Numbered from the stretch's first letter, positions 25,306-34,259 are shown. The stretch: 64,000 bases of DNA from Hymenobacter gelipurpurascens (GCF_900187375.1 NZ_FYEW01000001.1:2108001-2172000); one strand, 5' to 3'. Numbers and translations are program-made. Notes: a model not told the origin generated them from the letters alone.

Positions 25306-25323
25306 TACCGGATAAATTTGTCC
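25306..25323 (+). promoter_or_regulatory. Candidate NO-regulator operator upstream of the Rrf2 gene
   Basis: TACCGGATAAATTTGTCC holds the imperfect palindrome GGATAAATTTGTCC. It shares 16 of 18 bases with 25819-25836 before hmp. Its TTTG (25317-25320) is also the apparent -33 box of the regulator promoter, so binding would block RNA polymerase: autorepression is inferred. Confidence 0.65.
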
Positions 25324-25340
25324 GAAATAAAAATCAGCCT

Positions 25341-25348
25341 TACCTTTG
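25341..25348 (+). promoter_or_regulatory. -7 box TACCTTTG of the Rrf2 gene
   Basis: An exact TAnnTTTG match, 20 bases after a TTTG at 25317-25320 and 17 bases before the ATG, the normal Bacteroidetes promoter layout. Confidence 0.65.
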
Positions 25349-25365
25349 TATCAAATACAGCAAGT

Positions 25366-25803
25366 ATGTTTTCCAAGGCGTGTGAATACGGCATTAGGGC
25401 AGCGATTTACATCGGGCAGCAGTCGAAAGACTTTGGGCGCCGTGTGGGTCTGAAGGATATTGCCGCCGAAATCGACTCGCCGGAAGCCTTCACGGCCAAA
25501 GTACTGCAGCAACTGGTGCGTGAGCAGCTTGTCACGTCGGTGAAGGGCCCCACCGGCGGCTTCGAACTGACTGCTGAGCAGTTGCGCACTGTCACGCTCA
25601 AGCAAATTGTACTTGCCATCGACGGCCCTGACATGCTGCAGGGGTGCGCGCTAGGCCTGCGCCAGTGCTCGGCCAAGCAGCCCTGCCCCATGCACTACCA
25701 GTTTCTCCCCATTCGCGACCAGCTGAACGAGCTGCTGCGCACTCACACCGTGGGGGAGCTGGCGGGCAAAATGCACGAGGGCCTTAGCTTTTTGAAACAG
25801 TAG
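25366..25803 (+). CDS. Rrf2-family transcriptional regulator, probable Fe-S nitric-oxide sensor (NsrR-like)
   Basis: From ATG 25366 the product has 145 residues; an in-frame ATG at 25219 lies inside the previous gene and before the promoter. The winged helix covers residues 1-80 (KACEYGIRAAIYIG; DSPEAFTAKVLQQLVRE; VKGPTGGFEL). Three cysteines, C94, C101 and C107, in GCALGLRQCSAKQPCPM match the Fe-S ligands of IscR and NsrR. The next gene is flavohaemoglobin, and both are preceded by nearly the same palindrome, so it most likely represses hmp and itself until NO damages its cluster. IscR is the alternative, but no isc or suf gene is near. Confidence 0.88.
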   Translation: MFSKACEYGIRAAIYIGQQSKDFGRRVGLKDIAAEIDSPEAFTAKVLQQLVREQLVTSVKGPTGGFELTAEQLRTVTLKQIVLAIDGPDMLQGCALGLRQCSAKQPCPMHYQFLPIRDQLNELLRTHTVGELAGKMHEGLSFLKQ

Positions 25804-25818
25804 CTTTTTTTGTTTTAA

Positions 25819-25836
25819 TACCGGACAAAATTGTCC
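25819..25836 (+). promoter_or_regulatory. Candidate NO-regulator operator upstream of hmp
   Basis: TACCGGACAAAATTGTCC with palindrome GGACAAAATTGTCC, 17 bases before the hmp ATG. It matches the element at 25306-25323 at 16 of 18 positions. Confidence 0.65.
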
Positions 25837-25852
25837 TTTACTAGATTGTTGC

Positions 25853-27061
25853 ATGAATTCTGAGCAAAAGCAACTTGTTACGGCCACGGTGCCGACTCTA
25901 CGTGAGCATGGTGTGGCCCTGACCACGCATTTCTACCGCCGCATGTTCGAGCACAACCCAGAGTTGAAGAACGTCTTCAACATGGGAAATCAGCAGAACG
26001 GCAAGCAGCAAATGGCGCTGGCCATGGCGGTACTGGCCTACGCCGAGCATATCGACAACCCCTCGGTGCTGACGCACGCCGTAACCAAAATCGGCCACAA
26101 GCACGTCAGCCTCGACATTCGACCGGAGCACTACGCCATTGTGGGCCGGCACCTGATTGCCTCCATTGGCGAGGTGTTGGGCGAAGCCGCTACTCCTGAC
26201 CTGCTCAATGCCTGGGCCACGGCTTACCAGGAGCTGGCCGACCTTATGAGTGGCCTAGAGAGTGGCCTATACCGCGATGCCGTGGCGCAGGAAGGCGGCT
26301 GGACTGGCTGGCGGCCGTTCACGGTAAAGCGGAAAGTGGAAGAGTCGGCGGAAATCACTTCCTTCTACCTCTACCCTACTGATGGAGGCAAGGTGGCCAC
26401 GTTCCTGCCGGGCCAGTACGTGAGCCTGCGCCTATTCCTGCCCGAGCTGAACCTGTTTCAGCCGCGCCAGTACAGCCTTTCCAGCGCTCCTAACCAGGAA
26501 TATTACCGCATTTCGGTGAAGAAGGAAGCTGGCAGCCAGCACCCCGATGGCCTGATCAGCAACCGCCTGCACCAACATGTGCAGGAAGGCGACCTGGTGG
26601 AACTGGCCTCGCCAGCCGGCGACTTCACCCTGGATACTAGCCGGCAGACGCCGGTGGTGTTTGTGAGTGGCGGCGTGGGCCAGACGCCCCTGCTGAGCAT
26701 GCTGGAACACTTGGTAGAAACCGGCAGCAACCGCGAAATTGTGTGGGTGCACGGCAGCCGCAATACCAAAGTGCACGCCTTCCGCGAGCCGGTAGCCAAA
26801 CTGACCGCCCACCACAGCAACGTGCAGAAGCACATCTTCTACGATCAGCTGGAACCCAATCTGGCCGTGGTAGAAGGCCATTACGAGGGCATCGTGGACC
26901 TGCAGAAGCTCAATGGCGGCTCGTTGCTACGCGAAGCTGACTACTACGTGTGTGGCCCAGCTCCCTTCATTCGTAAGCAAATGAAGGACCTGGCTGCCCT
27001 AGGCGTATCGCGCGAGGCCATCCACTTTGAGGAGTTTGGGCCCGCTACACTGACCGCCTAA
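25853..27061 (+). CDS. hmp: Flavohaemoglobin, nitric oxide dioxygenase
   Basis: A 402-residue three-domain protein. The globin domain (1-140) has the B-helix THFYRRMFEHNPELK and the proximal-His region KIGHKHVSLDI. The FAD domain follows with GQYVSLRL and the flavin motif RQYSLSS. The NAD domain has SGGVGQTPLLSMLEHL and the C-terminal YYVCGPAPFIRKQM, FEEFGPA. It turns NO and oxygen into nitrate using NADH in the cytoplasm. Size is the family norm. The start is unusual in having the ATG only 17 bases after the operator. It is paired with an NsrR-type regulator and followed by a 29-bp hairpin. Confidence 0.97.
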   Translation: MNSEQKQLVTATVPTLREHGVALTTHFYRRMFEHNPELKNVFNMGNQQNGKQQMALAMAVLAYAEHIDNPSVLTHAVTKIGHKHVSLDIRPEHYAIVGRHLIASIGEVLGEAATPDLLNAWATAYQELADLMSGLESGLYRDAVAQEGGWTGWRPFTVKRKVEESAEITSFYLYPTDGGKVATFLPGQYVSLRLFLPELNLFQPRQYSLSSAPNQEYYRISVKKEAGSQHPDGLISNRLHQHVQEGDLVELASPAGDFTLDTSRQTPVVFVSGGVGQTPLLSMLEHLVETGSNREIVWVHGSRNTKVHAFREPVAKLTAHHSNVQKHIFYDQLEPNLAVVEGHYEGIVDLQKLNGGSLLREADYYVCGPAPFIRKQMKDLAALGVSREAIHFEEFGPATLTA

Positions 27062-27077
27062 GTCAGGAGGTTGGCAG

Positions 27078-27140
27078 AAGCCTACAGGCCGCCCAGCGTT
27101 AGTTCACTTATTGAACTGACGCTGGGCGGCCTGTAGGCTT
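27078..27140. terminator. 29-bp near-perfect hairpin downstream of hmp
   Basis: Arms 27078-27106 and 27112-27140 pair at all 29 positions, one of them a G-T wobble, around a 5-base loop. There is no T run after it. It could stop transcription, protect the mRNA end or be a palindromic repeat. Confidence 0.7.
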
Positions 27141-27253
27141 AAGCACATTGCAGCAAGGATGCAAATCAGACTACCTTCGCGCTGTCCTCGACCCCACGCA
27201 ACCAACCCGCATCAAACGGGGTTCTTTGGTGCAGTTGCTATACCATTCTGCCT

Positions 27254-29323
27254 TTGTTACTATCTGCTTCTCCCTGGTTTATCCTGTTGTGCCTGGCCGT
27301 GGGCGCGGGCTATGCAGCCCTACTTTACTCGGCGAAGGCGCCCTGGAGCCGGGCCGTTAATTATGCGCTGGCGTTTGTCCGGTTTGCCGTAGTGAGCTTC
27401 CTATGCTTCCTGCTGCTCTCGCCTTTTATCCGGACGACCACTACCACCACCGAAGCGCCTACGGTGGTGCTGGCCGTTGATAACTCGCAGTCCGTAGGCC
27501 TGTTTACACCGCCGACGGTGCTCAGCCAAACGACCCAGGGCCTGCAGAAGCTCGCCGAAGCCTTGCGTGGCAAGGGCTTTCGGGTGGAAACCCGTGTGCT
27601 GGATGCTGCTAGGCCAGTCAGCCCCGATTCGGTGCAGTTCAAAGCAGCCGCTACGGATATCGATAATCTGCTCACGTCCGTGCGGGAGGGCTACGAGGGC
27701 CGTAACCTGGCCGGCGTGGTGCTGGCCTCCGATGGCCTCGTGAACCAAGGCCGTGCCCCCCAATACACCGACTACAACTTCCCGATTTACAGCCTGGGCC
27801 TCGGCGACACCATCGCCAAAAAGGACCTCAGCCTGCCGTTGCTTACCTACAACCGCGTGGCCTTCAGCGGCAATCAGTTCCCGCTAGAGGCCGAAGTAGC
27901 CTACGATGGATTTGGCGGCCAAGTAGCTACCGTGGCGCTGCGCGAAAACGGCCGCGTGCTGCAAACCAAGCGCGTGAACCTGCCGGCCGGGCAGCGGCGC
28001 ATTAAAACCACTTTCCTCATCACGGCCCCTGCGCCCGGTAAGCGTCGCTACGAAGTGGTCATCAATAAGCAAGCCGGCGAGTTCACGGACCTCAACAACG
28101 CCAAATTTGCCTACATCGAGATTGTGAAGGGCAAGCTGCGGGTGCTGCTGGCGGGCGCTGCCCCACACCCCGATTTGAAAGCGTTGCGGGCCGCCATCAT
28201 TGAAAACGACAACTTCGACCTGACCACCTACCTGCCCGGCATTGCGCCGCTGAAAGGCCAGGACTATGACGTAGCTATTCTGCATCAGCTGCCTTCCCAA
28301 GGTGGCCTAGGCCAGGAGGTACTGAACCTGGTGCGTACGCGCCGAATGCCAGCGCTCTATATCCTGGGGGCACAGTCGGATTTTGGGGCTTACAATGCCC
28401 TGAGCACGGGACTCACGGTGCAGCCACGCGGCCAGCAAACCGACGACGTAACGCCAACCCCGAACCCTACTTTTTCGCGCTTTACGTTTGAGGAAGACGC
28501 CTTACGCCGCTTTACCGCGTATCCGCCGGCGCCGGTGCCGTTTGGGGAGGTGCGGCTGGGTGGTGGGGCTGAGGCCGCGCTTTGGCAGCAGGTGGGTCGT
28601 GTGAAAACCCGCAAGCCTCTGCTGGTTTTCGGTGGCACGCCGGCCCAGCGCCAGGCCACGTTGCTCACCGATGGCAGCTGGCAGTGGCGACTGCAGGAAG
28701 CCGTGGAGCACGACGACCGCCCCGAGGCCTACGACCGGCTCATCATCCGGACGCTGCAGCTGCTCACCCAAAACGCCAACAAGAAGCGCCTCGATGTGTA
28801 TCCGACCCAAGATGCCTTCTCTTCTCAGGATGACGTAACCTTTGGAGCGGAAACCTATAATGCCATTTTTGAGCGCATCTACAGTCAGCAAATCACGCTC
28901 ACGCTTACTGACGAGCAGCAGAAAAACCGCACGTTCACCTTTACCAACACTGAAGATGGCGCGCCCCTGCACCTAGGCCAGTTGCCGGGCGGGCTGTACC
29001 GCTACTTGGCCCGCGCCACTCTCAGCGGCCAGGCCCAGCAAGACCGCGGCGAAGTACTGGTGCAGGATCAGCAGCTGGAGGCACTGCAGTCGCGCGCCGA
29101 CCATAACCTGCTGTATCAGCTGGCGCGCCGCAGCGGGCAGCGGCTCTATTATCCATCGCAGTTTGAGCAGCTCACGCAGGATATCCAGAAGGCCAACTAC
29201 AAGCCCATTATTTATGAACAGGAAGATCTGAAGGATCTTATCAACCTCAAATGGCTGTTCTTTATCCTGCTAGGCCTACTGACCTTTGAGTGGGCCACCC
29301 GCAAATATTCCGGTGGTTTATAA
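27254..29323 (+). CDS. Membrane-anchored VWA-like protein
   Basis: A 689-residue protein with two N-terminal membrane helices (WFILLCLAVGAGYAALLY and FVRFAVVSFLCFLLLSPFI) and one at the C-terminus (LKWLFFILLGLLTFEW). Between them, TVVLAVDNSQSVGLF resembles the metal site of von Willebrand A domains, followed by LAGVVLASDGLVNQGRAP. A beta-sandwich-like middle and a glutamine-amidotransferase-like LRAAIIENDNFDLTTYL region follow. This layout is shared by Bacteroidetes proteins near BatA/aerotolerance genes, usually annotated only as VWA proteins. Function is unknown; a large periplasmic domain is likely. Confidence 0.8.
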   Translation: MLLSASPWFILLCLAVGAGYAALLYSAKAPWSRAVNYALAFVRFAVVSFLCFLLLSPFIRTTTTTTEAPTVVLAVDNSQSVGLFTPPTVLSQTTQGLQKLAEALRGKGFRVETRVLDAARPVSPDSVQFKAAATDIDNLLTSVREGYEGRNLAGVVLASDGLVNQGRAPQYTDYNFPIYSLGLGDTIAKKDLSLPLLTYNRVAFSGNQFPLEAEVAYDGFGGQVATVALRENGRVLQTKRVNLPAGQRRIKTTFLITAPAPGKRRYEVVINKQAGEFTDLNNAKFAYIEIVKGKLRVLLAGAAPHPDLKALRAAIIENDNFDLTTYLPGIAPLKGQDYDVAILHQLPSQGGLGQEVLNLVRTRRMPALYILGAQSDFGAYNALSTGLTVQPRGQQTDDVTPTPNPTFSRFTFEEDALRRFTAYPPAPVPFGEVRLGGGAEAALWQQVGRVKTRKPLLVFGGTPAQRQATLLTDGSWQWRLQEAVEHDDRPEAYDRLIIRTLQLLTQNANKKRLDVYPTQDAFSSQDDVTFGAETYNAIFERIYSQQITLTLTDEQQKNRTFTFTNTEDGAPLHLGQLPGGLYRYLARATLSGQAQQDRGEVLVQDQQLEALQSRADHNLLYQLARRSGQRLYYPSQFEQLTQDIQKANYKPIIYEQEDLKDLINLKWLFFILLGLLTFEWATRKYSGGL

Positions 29324-29463
29324 GGCTGATTTCTCACCTGTCCATACTAAACCACTCCGTGCCTACTTCACTGATCGGAGCCACTCCGCTACTTATCTCA
29401 AGCGCAAGGCTGTACTAGGCCAGTCGTTCTAGGGTAAGGGCTACTGCTCCGGTCAGCAACCCA

Positions 29464-29471
29464 TATTTTTG
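29464..29471 (+). promoter_or_regulatory. -7 box TATTTTTG before the small lipoprotein gene
   Basis: An exact TAnnTTTG match four bases before the ATG at 29476. If used, the transcript would be leaderless or close to it. Confidence 0.45.
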
Positions 29472-29475
29472 AATA

Positions 29476-29910
29476 ATGAAACTGCTCTCTTTTACCCTTT
29501 GCACCGCTGCTATCCTTCTAGGCAGCTGCAAGAAAAGCACCGAAAAACAAACGGAGCTGGCCGTGCAGGATTTCGTGCGCAACCGCATCAGCGACGCCAA
29601 AAACTACTTCCCCGGCAAGTTCAGATACCGGCCTTACACCAAGCAGGATTCCTTGCTGTATTTGGCCCAGATGGCCCAGATTAATGGGGCCCCGGCGCCA
29701 CCTGCTCCTACCGCCGCCGACACGGCCCGCATTGGGATTCTGGTGCATCATAACTACCGCGACGAAATGCGCAACGGCGAAATGATTCAGGACAGTGGCG
29801 AATATGTGGTGCGGCCCAACGGCGAAGTGCGGCAGCTGGTAGCCGAAAGCGTTCGGCAGAAGCGCATGAAGCAAGCTCTGCAGCCCGCCGCAGCTGGCCA
29901 GATTCGCTAG
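29476..29910 (+). CDS. Small lipoprotein of unknown function
   Basis: A 144-residue protein with leader LSFTLCTAAILLGSCKK, a standard lipobox (LGSC, Cys at about 18). The mature part has a charged helical start (ELAVQDFVRNRISDAKNYFPGKF) typical of small Bacteroidetes lipoproteins, a Pro/Ala-rich linker APAPPAPTAAD and then a beta-rich end (IGILVHHNYRDEMRNGE, EYVVRPNGEVRQL). I do not recognise the family. It is isolated, with its own possible promoter. Confidence 0.75.
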   Translation: MKLLSFTLCTAAILLGSCKKSTEKQTELAVQDFVRNRISDAKNYFPGKFRYRPYTKQDSLLYLAQMAQINGAPAPPAPTAADTARIGILVHHNYRDEMRNGEMIQDSGEYVVRPNGEVRQLVAESVRQKRMKQALQPAAAGQIR

Positions 29911-30015
29911 TGCCAACCAGAGCTGGTACCTTTGGGTACTTTTTCTTTATTTCTGGCTGATTTTCTATCGGACCATTCACGGGCCTGGCGCAAGCGTAGG
30001 CCACTTAGTTGAGCC

Positions 30016-30939
30016 ATGCGCTACATTCTCGTCAACAAACCGTACGAAGTTCTCACCCAATTCACCGACGAGCAAGGCCGTGCGACACTCAAGGACTTCG
30101 TGGATATTCCGAACATCTACCCCGTAGGCCGCCTCGACTACGACTCCGAAGGCCTTGTGCTGCTCACCGACGACAAGCAGCTGCAGCACCGCCTCTCGGA
30201 GCCCCGTTTCAAAGTAACGAAAACCTATTGGGTGCAGGTAGAAGGCGTGCCCACCGAAGAAGCTCTGGAAAACCTGCGCCGCGGTGTGGACCTGAAAACG
30301 GGCTACACCTCGCCCGCCGAGGCGAAACTACTGACGGAAGAGCCCACCTTATGGGAACGCAGCAAGCCGGTGCGCTTCCGGGCCAGCATCCCGACCAGCT
30401 GGATTGAAATCCGGATTTCACAGGGCATGAACAGGCAGGTGCGCAAAATGACGGCCGCTGTGGGCTTCCCCACGTTGCGCCTGGTGCGCGTGCGCATTGC
30501 CAACCTCAAAGTAGAAGCGCTCCAGCCCGGCCAATGGCGCGAGTTGAAGGAAAGCGAGGTAAAAGTTCTCACCGACGATATGGCTGCCCAAACGGCCGCC
30601 GCGGGCACGTTCAAGACCCCAGCCAAAGGCTCCGAGTACTGGCCCGGCGGTGTTCGTCCGGCCTCGGCTAAACCCGGCCAGAATAGCGCGGGCGGCCACA
30701 AGCGCGGCGGTTTCGGTGGCACCAAAACGGGCGGCCCCAAAGCCGGCAGCGCCGCGGGCAGCCGTGGTCCCAACCGTGGCGGCACCACCTTCAGCGCCAA
30801 GCCTACGGGCGGGAAAGCAGCGGGCGGCAAAGCCACGCCCGGTAAAACCGGCAGCAAGCCCGGCCCCAAGTCGGCGGGACGTGGAGGCGCGGGCCGCAAG
30901 CCCGGCCCGGCCGGTGCCGACCGTAGCAGTCGCGGCTAA
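30016..30939 (+). CDS. rluE: RluE-like rRNA pseudouridine synthase with basic C-terminal tail
   Basis: A 307-residue RsuA/RluE-family synthase. The catalytic Asp is D41 in PVGRLDYDSEGLVLLTDD, and motif III is in SQGMNRQVRKMTAAVGFPTLRL. It changes a uridine in 23S or related RNA to pseudouridine. The catalytic domain is complete by about residue 190 and lacks an S4 domain. It is followed by about 115 residues of Gly, Lys, Ala, Pro and Arg, disordered and strongly basic, that probably bind RNA. The stop codon overlaps the next start (TAATG), so the two are translationally coupled. RluE is preferred from the bare catalytic core, but the exact target is unproven. Confidence 0.88.
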   Translation: MRYILVNKPYEVLTQFTDEQGRATLKDFVDIPNIYPVGRLDYDSEGLVLLTDDKQLQHRLSEPRFKVTKTYWVQVEGVPTEEALENLRRGVDLKTGYTSPAEAKLLTEEPTLWERSKPVRFRASIPTSWIEIRISQGMNRQVRKMTAAVGFPTLRLVRVRIANLKVEALQPGQWRELKESEVKVLTDDMAAQTAAAGTFKTPAKGSEYWPGGVRPASAKPGQNSAGGHKRGGFGGTKTGGPKAGSAAGSRGPNRGGTTFSAKPTGGKAAGGKATPGKTGSKPGPKSAGRGGAGRKPGPAGADRSSRG

Positions 30940-31904
30940 TGCCCGGTAAGCTCCACCTGAAACCCCAGCGCCGACGGCAACTCTTGTTGCTGGCGGCGCT
31001 GGGGTTTTTCTTGCTCAACGCTGTAGCGTTCTTTCACGCCTGGCGGTTCACGCACTTCGTGGCAAGTGGCCTACACACGGATAACCCCGAGCAGCTCTCG
31101 GGGCCTCAAAAGCTGTGGGTTCTGGCAACAGGCATCAAAAACCCGAAGCCGGTTACTACCGCTAGGCCACCTTTTGCTTACCAAACGATTTGTCTGGGCA
31201 GCCCCAACGGCCGACTGGAAACCTGGTACAGCGCGGTGCCAAATGCGCGAGGCACGGTGGCACTATTTCATGGCTACACCAGCTCCAAAAGCAAGCTCCT
31301 GACCGAAGCCGCCACGTTCCGTCGCCTCGGCTACAGCGTCCTCCTCACCGATTTTGCCGGCAACGGCGGCTCCGAGGGCAACGTCTGTACTGTAGGCCAC
31401 CATGAGGCCGAAGATGTAGCCGCTGTGGTCCGGTGGCTGCAGCGTAGGCAAGGGCAAGTGTTAATTTATGCCAACTCCATGGGCGCCGTAGCCACGTTGC
31501 GGGCCGAGGCCGAGTTGGGCGTGCGCCCCACGGCCAACCTGCTGGAATGTCCCTACGGCTCGATGCTTGAAACTGCCCAAAGCCGCTTCCGCTCCATGCA
31601 CGTGCCCTCTTTCCCAATGGCGAACCTGCTGGTACTTTGGGGTGGCCTAGCGAATAACTTCTGGGCGTTTGATCTGGATGCCACGCGCTACGCCTCCAAG
31701 ATCAAGACCCCTACCCTGCTCCTGTGGGGCACCGCCGACCCGCGCGTAACGCGCCACGAAACCGATGCCATTTACGCGGCTCTCAGCGGCCCCAAGCAGC
31801 GCCAAAATTTCCCCGGCTCCGGCCACGAGCCGTACTGGTGGAAGCATAAGAAGCTCTGGGAACGGACGGTAACTGGCTTTTTGGGTGTAGCGCAAACTCG
31901 GTAG
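30939..31904 (+). CDS. Membrane-anchored alpha/beta hydrolase
   Basis: A 321-residue protein. Residues ~14-33 form a signal anchor (LLLLAALGFFLLNAVAFF). The hydrolase fold follows with GTVALFHGYTSSKSKLL as oxyanion region, nucleophile S180 in YANSMGAVATL, acid in WGTADPRVT and base in GSGHEPYWW. The elbow reads A-N-S-M-G rather than G-x-S-x-G. It belongs to the BAAT/serine-aminopeptidase-like group of lipases and esterases, substrate unknown. Its ATG overlaps the rluE stop, and a strong terminator-like hairpin lies in its first codons (30963-31009). No later start would keep the membrane anchor. Confidence 0.83.
   Translation: MPGKLHLKPQRRRQLLLLAALGFFLLNAVAFFHAWRFTHFVASGLHTDNPEQLSGPQKLWVLATGIKNPKPVTTARPPFAYQTICLGSPNGRLETWYSAVPNARGTVALFHGYTSSKSKLLTEAATFRRLGYSVLLTDFAGNGGSEGNVCTVGHHEAEDVAAVVRWLQRRQGQVLIYANSMGAVATLRAEAELGVRPTANLLECPYGSMLETAQSRFRSMHVPSFPMANLLVLWGGLANNFWAFDLDATRYASKIKTPTLLLWGTADPRVTRHETDAIYAALSGPKQRQNFPGSGHEPYWWKHKKLWERTVTGFLGVAQTR
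30963..31009 (+). terminator. Terminator-like hairpin inside the start of the hydrolase gene
   Basis: Arms CCCCAGCGCCG (30963-30973) and CGGCGCTGGGG (30994-31004) with a second inner stem GCAAC/GTTGC, followed by TTTTT. It lies 24 bases after the hydrolase ATG and rluE stop. It may end part of the rluE transcripts. Confidence 0.6.
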
Positions 31905-31918
31905 TTTATTTCAGTATG

Positions 31919-31953
31919 CAGCCGCTACAGTTAAATACCAGCTGTAGCGGCTG
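31919..31953 (+). terminator. Hairpin after the hydrolase gene
   Basis: Perfect 12-bp arms CAGCCGCTACAG and CTGTAGCGGCTG, 11-base loop, without a clear T run. Probable terminator. Confidence 0.6.
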
Positions 31954-32183
31954 TTCTGCAACCTAGCTTACTTGAATCGTACTGCCCGGCTGGCAGGAAA
32001 TCTCTGAACTGCGTTTCCCGTAAAAGCCAGACCGTCGCATATCCATCCTGTTGAATATCCATAAATGACAATCTGTCACGAATAAGGAGGTTTCCTGGGG
32101 CTGGTACGCGTCTTGTAACTCCCCTGATGCGAGTAATTCGCAACTGATATCTGACACCTCAACTCCTAACGATAACCAGTCAA

Positions 32184-34127
32184 ATGGGCAAAATAATCGG
32201 TATTGACCTCGGCACCACCAACTCGTGCGTGGCCGTAATGGAAGGCAACGAGCCGGTGGTGATTCCGAATAGCGAAGGCCGCCGCACGACTCCCTCGATC
32301 GTGGCGTTCCTCGATAACGGTAAAGGCGAGCGCAAAGTAGGTGACCCCGCTAAGCGTCAGGCCATTACCAATCCCAAGAACACGCTGCAGTCGATCAAGC
32401 GTTTCATGGGCCGCAGCTTCGGTGAAGTAACTGAAGAGTCGAAGCACGTTTCATACGAGCTGGTGCGCGGTTCTAACAACACGGTAGCTGTGCAAATAGG
32501 CGACCGGCAGTACACGCCGCAGGAAATTTCAGCGATGGTACTGCAGAAAATGAAGCAGACCGCAGAAGACTACCTGGGCCAGCCCGTAACAGAAGCCGTA
32601 ATTACGGTTCCCGCGTACTTCAACGACGCTCAGCGTCAGGCTACCAAAGAAGCTGGCGCCATTGCCGGCCTCGATGTAAAGCGCATCATCAACGAGCCTA
32701 CTGCCGCTGCACTGGCCTACGGTCTCGATAAGAAGCATAAAGACCAGAAGATTGCCGTGTACGACCTTGGTGGTGGTACCTTCGACATCTCGATTCTGGA
32801 GCTGGGTGATGGCGTGTTTGAAGTACTGTCTACCAACGGTGACACTCACCTCGGCGGCGACGACTTCGACCAGGTAATTATCAACTTCCTGGCCGAAACC
32901 TTCGCCAGCGAAAACGAAGGCCTCGACTTGCGCAAAGATGCTATGGCCCTCCAGCGCCTGAAAGAAGCTGCTGAGAAAGCCAAAGTAGAGCTGTCGTCTT
33001 CTACGGAAACAGAAATCAACCTGCCCTACGTAACGGCTACCGCTTCAGGCCCCAAGCACTTGGTGGTGAAGCTGAGCCGCGCGAAATTCGAGCAGCTGGC
33101 TGATAGCCTTGTGCGTCGCTCGATGGAGCCCTGCAAAAAAGCACTGCAAGATGCCGGCCTGAGCACTTCGGATATCGACGAAGTAATCCTGGTAGGTGGT
33201 TCGACCCGTATCCCCCGCATTCAGGAAGAGGTAGAGAAGTTCTTCGGCAAGAAGCCTTCGAAGGGCGTTAACCCCGATGAAGTAGTAGCCGTGGGCGCTG
33301 CCATCCAAGGTGGTGTACTGACCGGTGAAGTGAAGGACGTGCTCCTGCTCGACGTGACCCCGCTTTCGTTGGGTATCGAAACGATGGGCGGCGTAATGAC
33401 CAAGCTGATCGAGTCGAACACGACCATTCCGACCAAGAAATCCGAGACTTTCTCGACTGCTTCTGACAGCCAGCCTTCGGTGGAGATTCACGTACTGCAG
33501 GGCGAGCGTCCGTTGGCTTCGCAGAACCGCACCATCGGCCGCTTCCACCTCGACTCGATTCCGCCAGCACCCCGTGGTGTTCCTCAAATCGAAGTAACCT
33601 TTGACATTGACGCCAACGGCATTCTGCACGTTTCGGCCAAAGACAAAGGCACCGGCAAGGAGCAGAAAATCCGCATCGAAGCCTCTTCCGGCCTCACCGA
33701 TGCTGACATTGAGCGCATGCGCAACGAAGCTGCTGCCAACGCCGAAGCTGACAAAGCTGAGACGGAGCGCATCGGCAAAATCAACGCCGCTGACTCAATG
33801 ATTTTCCAGACGGAGAAGCAGTTGAAAGAGTACGGTGACAAGCTGAGCGCTGGCAACAAAACGGCTGTTGAAAATGCCCTCGCCGACCTCAAGAAGGCCC
33901 ACGAGAGCAAAGACATCACGGCTATCGATTCGTCGATGGAGGCTATCAATGCCGCTTGGCAGGCTGCTTCGCAGGAAATGTACGCCGCAGGTGGTGCTGA
34001 AGGCCAGCCCGGCGCCGACGGTGGCAACCCCTTCGGTGGGGCCGGCCAGCAGCCCGGTGGCAACGGCCAGCAAGGTCAGCCCCACGACAACGTGACGGAC
34101 GTAGACTACGAAGAAGTAGGCAAGTAA
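32184..34127 (+). CDS. dnaK: Molecular chaperone DnaK (Hsp70)
   Basis: A 647-residue Hsp70. Nucleotide-domain signatures are [16 protein letters not shown] at the N-terminus, [18 protein letters not shown] and [14 protein letters not shown]. The linker [13 protein letters not shown] leads to the substrate-binding domain, then a helical lid and a Gly/Gln-rich tail ending [12 protein letters not shown]. It folds and protects proteins with DnaJ and GrpE, in the cytoplasm. Neither dnaJ nor grpE is adjacent. No CIRCE repeat is visible in the 280-base upstream gap, so heat control by HrcA is not supported here. The terminator at 34152-34185 makes it monocistronic. Confidence 0.98.
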   Translation: MGKIIGIDLGTTNSCVAVMEGNEPVVIPNSEGRRTTPSIVAFLDNGKGERKVGDPAKRQAITNPKNTLQSIKRFMGRSFGEVTEESKHVSYELVRGSNNTVAVQIGDRQYTPQEISAMVLQKMKQTAEDYLGQPVTEAVITVPAYFNDAQRQATKEAGAIAGLDVKRIINEPTAAALAYGLDKKHKDQKIAVYDLGGGTFDISILELGDGVFEVLSTNGDTHLGGDDFDQVIINFLAETFASENEGLDLRKDAMALQRLKEAAEKAKVELSSSTETEINLPYVTATASGPKHLVVKLSRAKFEQLADSLVRRSMEPCKKALQDAGLSTSDIDEVILVGGSTRIPRIQEEVEKFFGKKPSKGVNPDEVVAVGAAIQGGVLTGEVKDVLLLDVTPLSLGIETMGGVMTKLIESNTTIPTKKSETFSTASDSQPSVEIHVLQGERPLASQNRTIGRFHLDSIPPAPRGVPQIEVTFDIDANGILHVSAKDKGTGKEQKIRIEASSGLTDADIERMRNEAAANAEADKAETERIGKINAADSMIFQTEKQLKEYGDKLSAGNKTAVENALADLKKAHESKDITAIDSSMEAINAAWQAASQEMYAAGGAEGQPGADGGNPFGGAGQQPGGNGQQGQPHDNVTDVDYEEVGK

Positions 34128-34151
34128 TCCGCGAGGATTTGTCTTGAATAT

Positions 34152-34185
34152 AAAAGGCCCGGAGCAATTGCTTCGGGCCTTTTTA
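34152..34185 (+). terminator. Intrinsic terminator of dnaK
   Basis: AAAAGGCCCGGAGC and GCTTCGGGCCTTTTT with one mismatch and a 4-base loop, 25 bases after the stop. Confidence 0.9.
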
Positions 34186-34251
34186 TGTTTAGCCTCTCAC
34201 CAAATATGGTGCTGCACTCATCAGATGCACCAGCTATCTGGGGTTCTTAGA

Positions 34252-34259
34252 TACTTTTG
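34252..34259 (+). promoter_or_regulatory. Possible -7 box TACTTTTG for the FAD monooxygenase
   Basis: An exact TAnnTTTG match, 22 bases before the ATG at 34282. No clear -33 box. Confidence 0.4.

Noticed and set aside
32100..32183. Possible CIRCE heat-shock element upstream of dnaK
   Set aside because: I looked for TTAGCACTC-N9-GAGTGCTAA and found nothing close to it.
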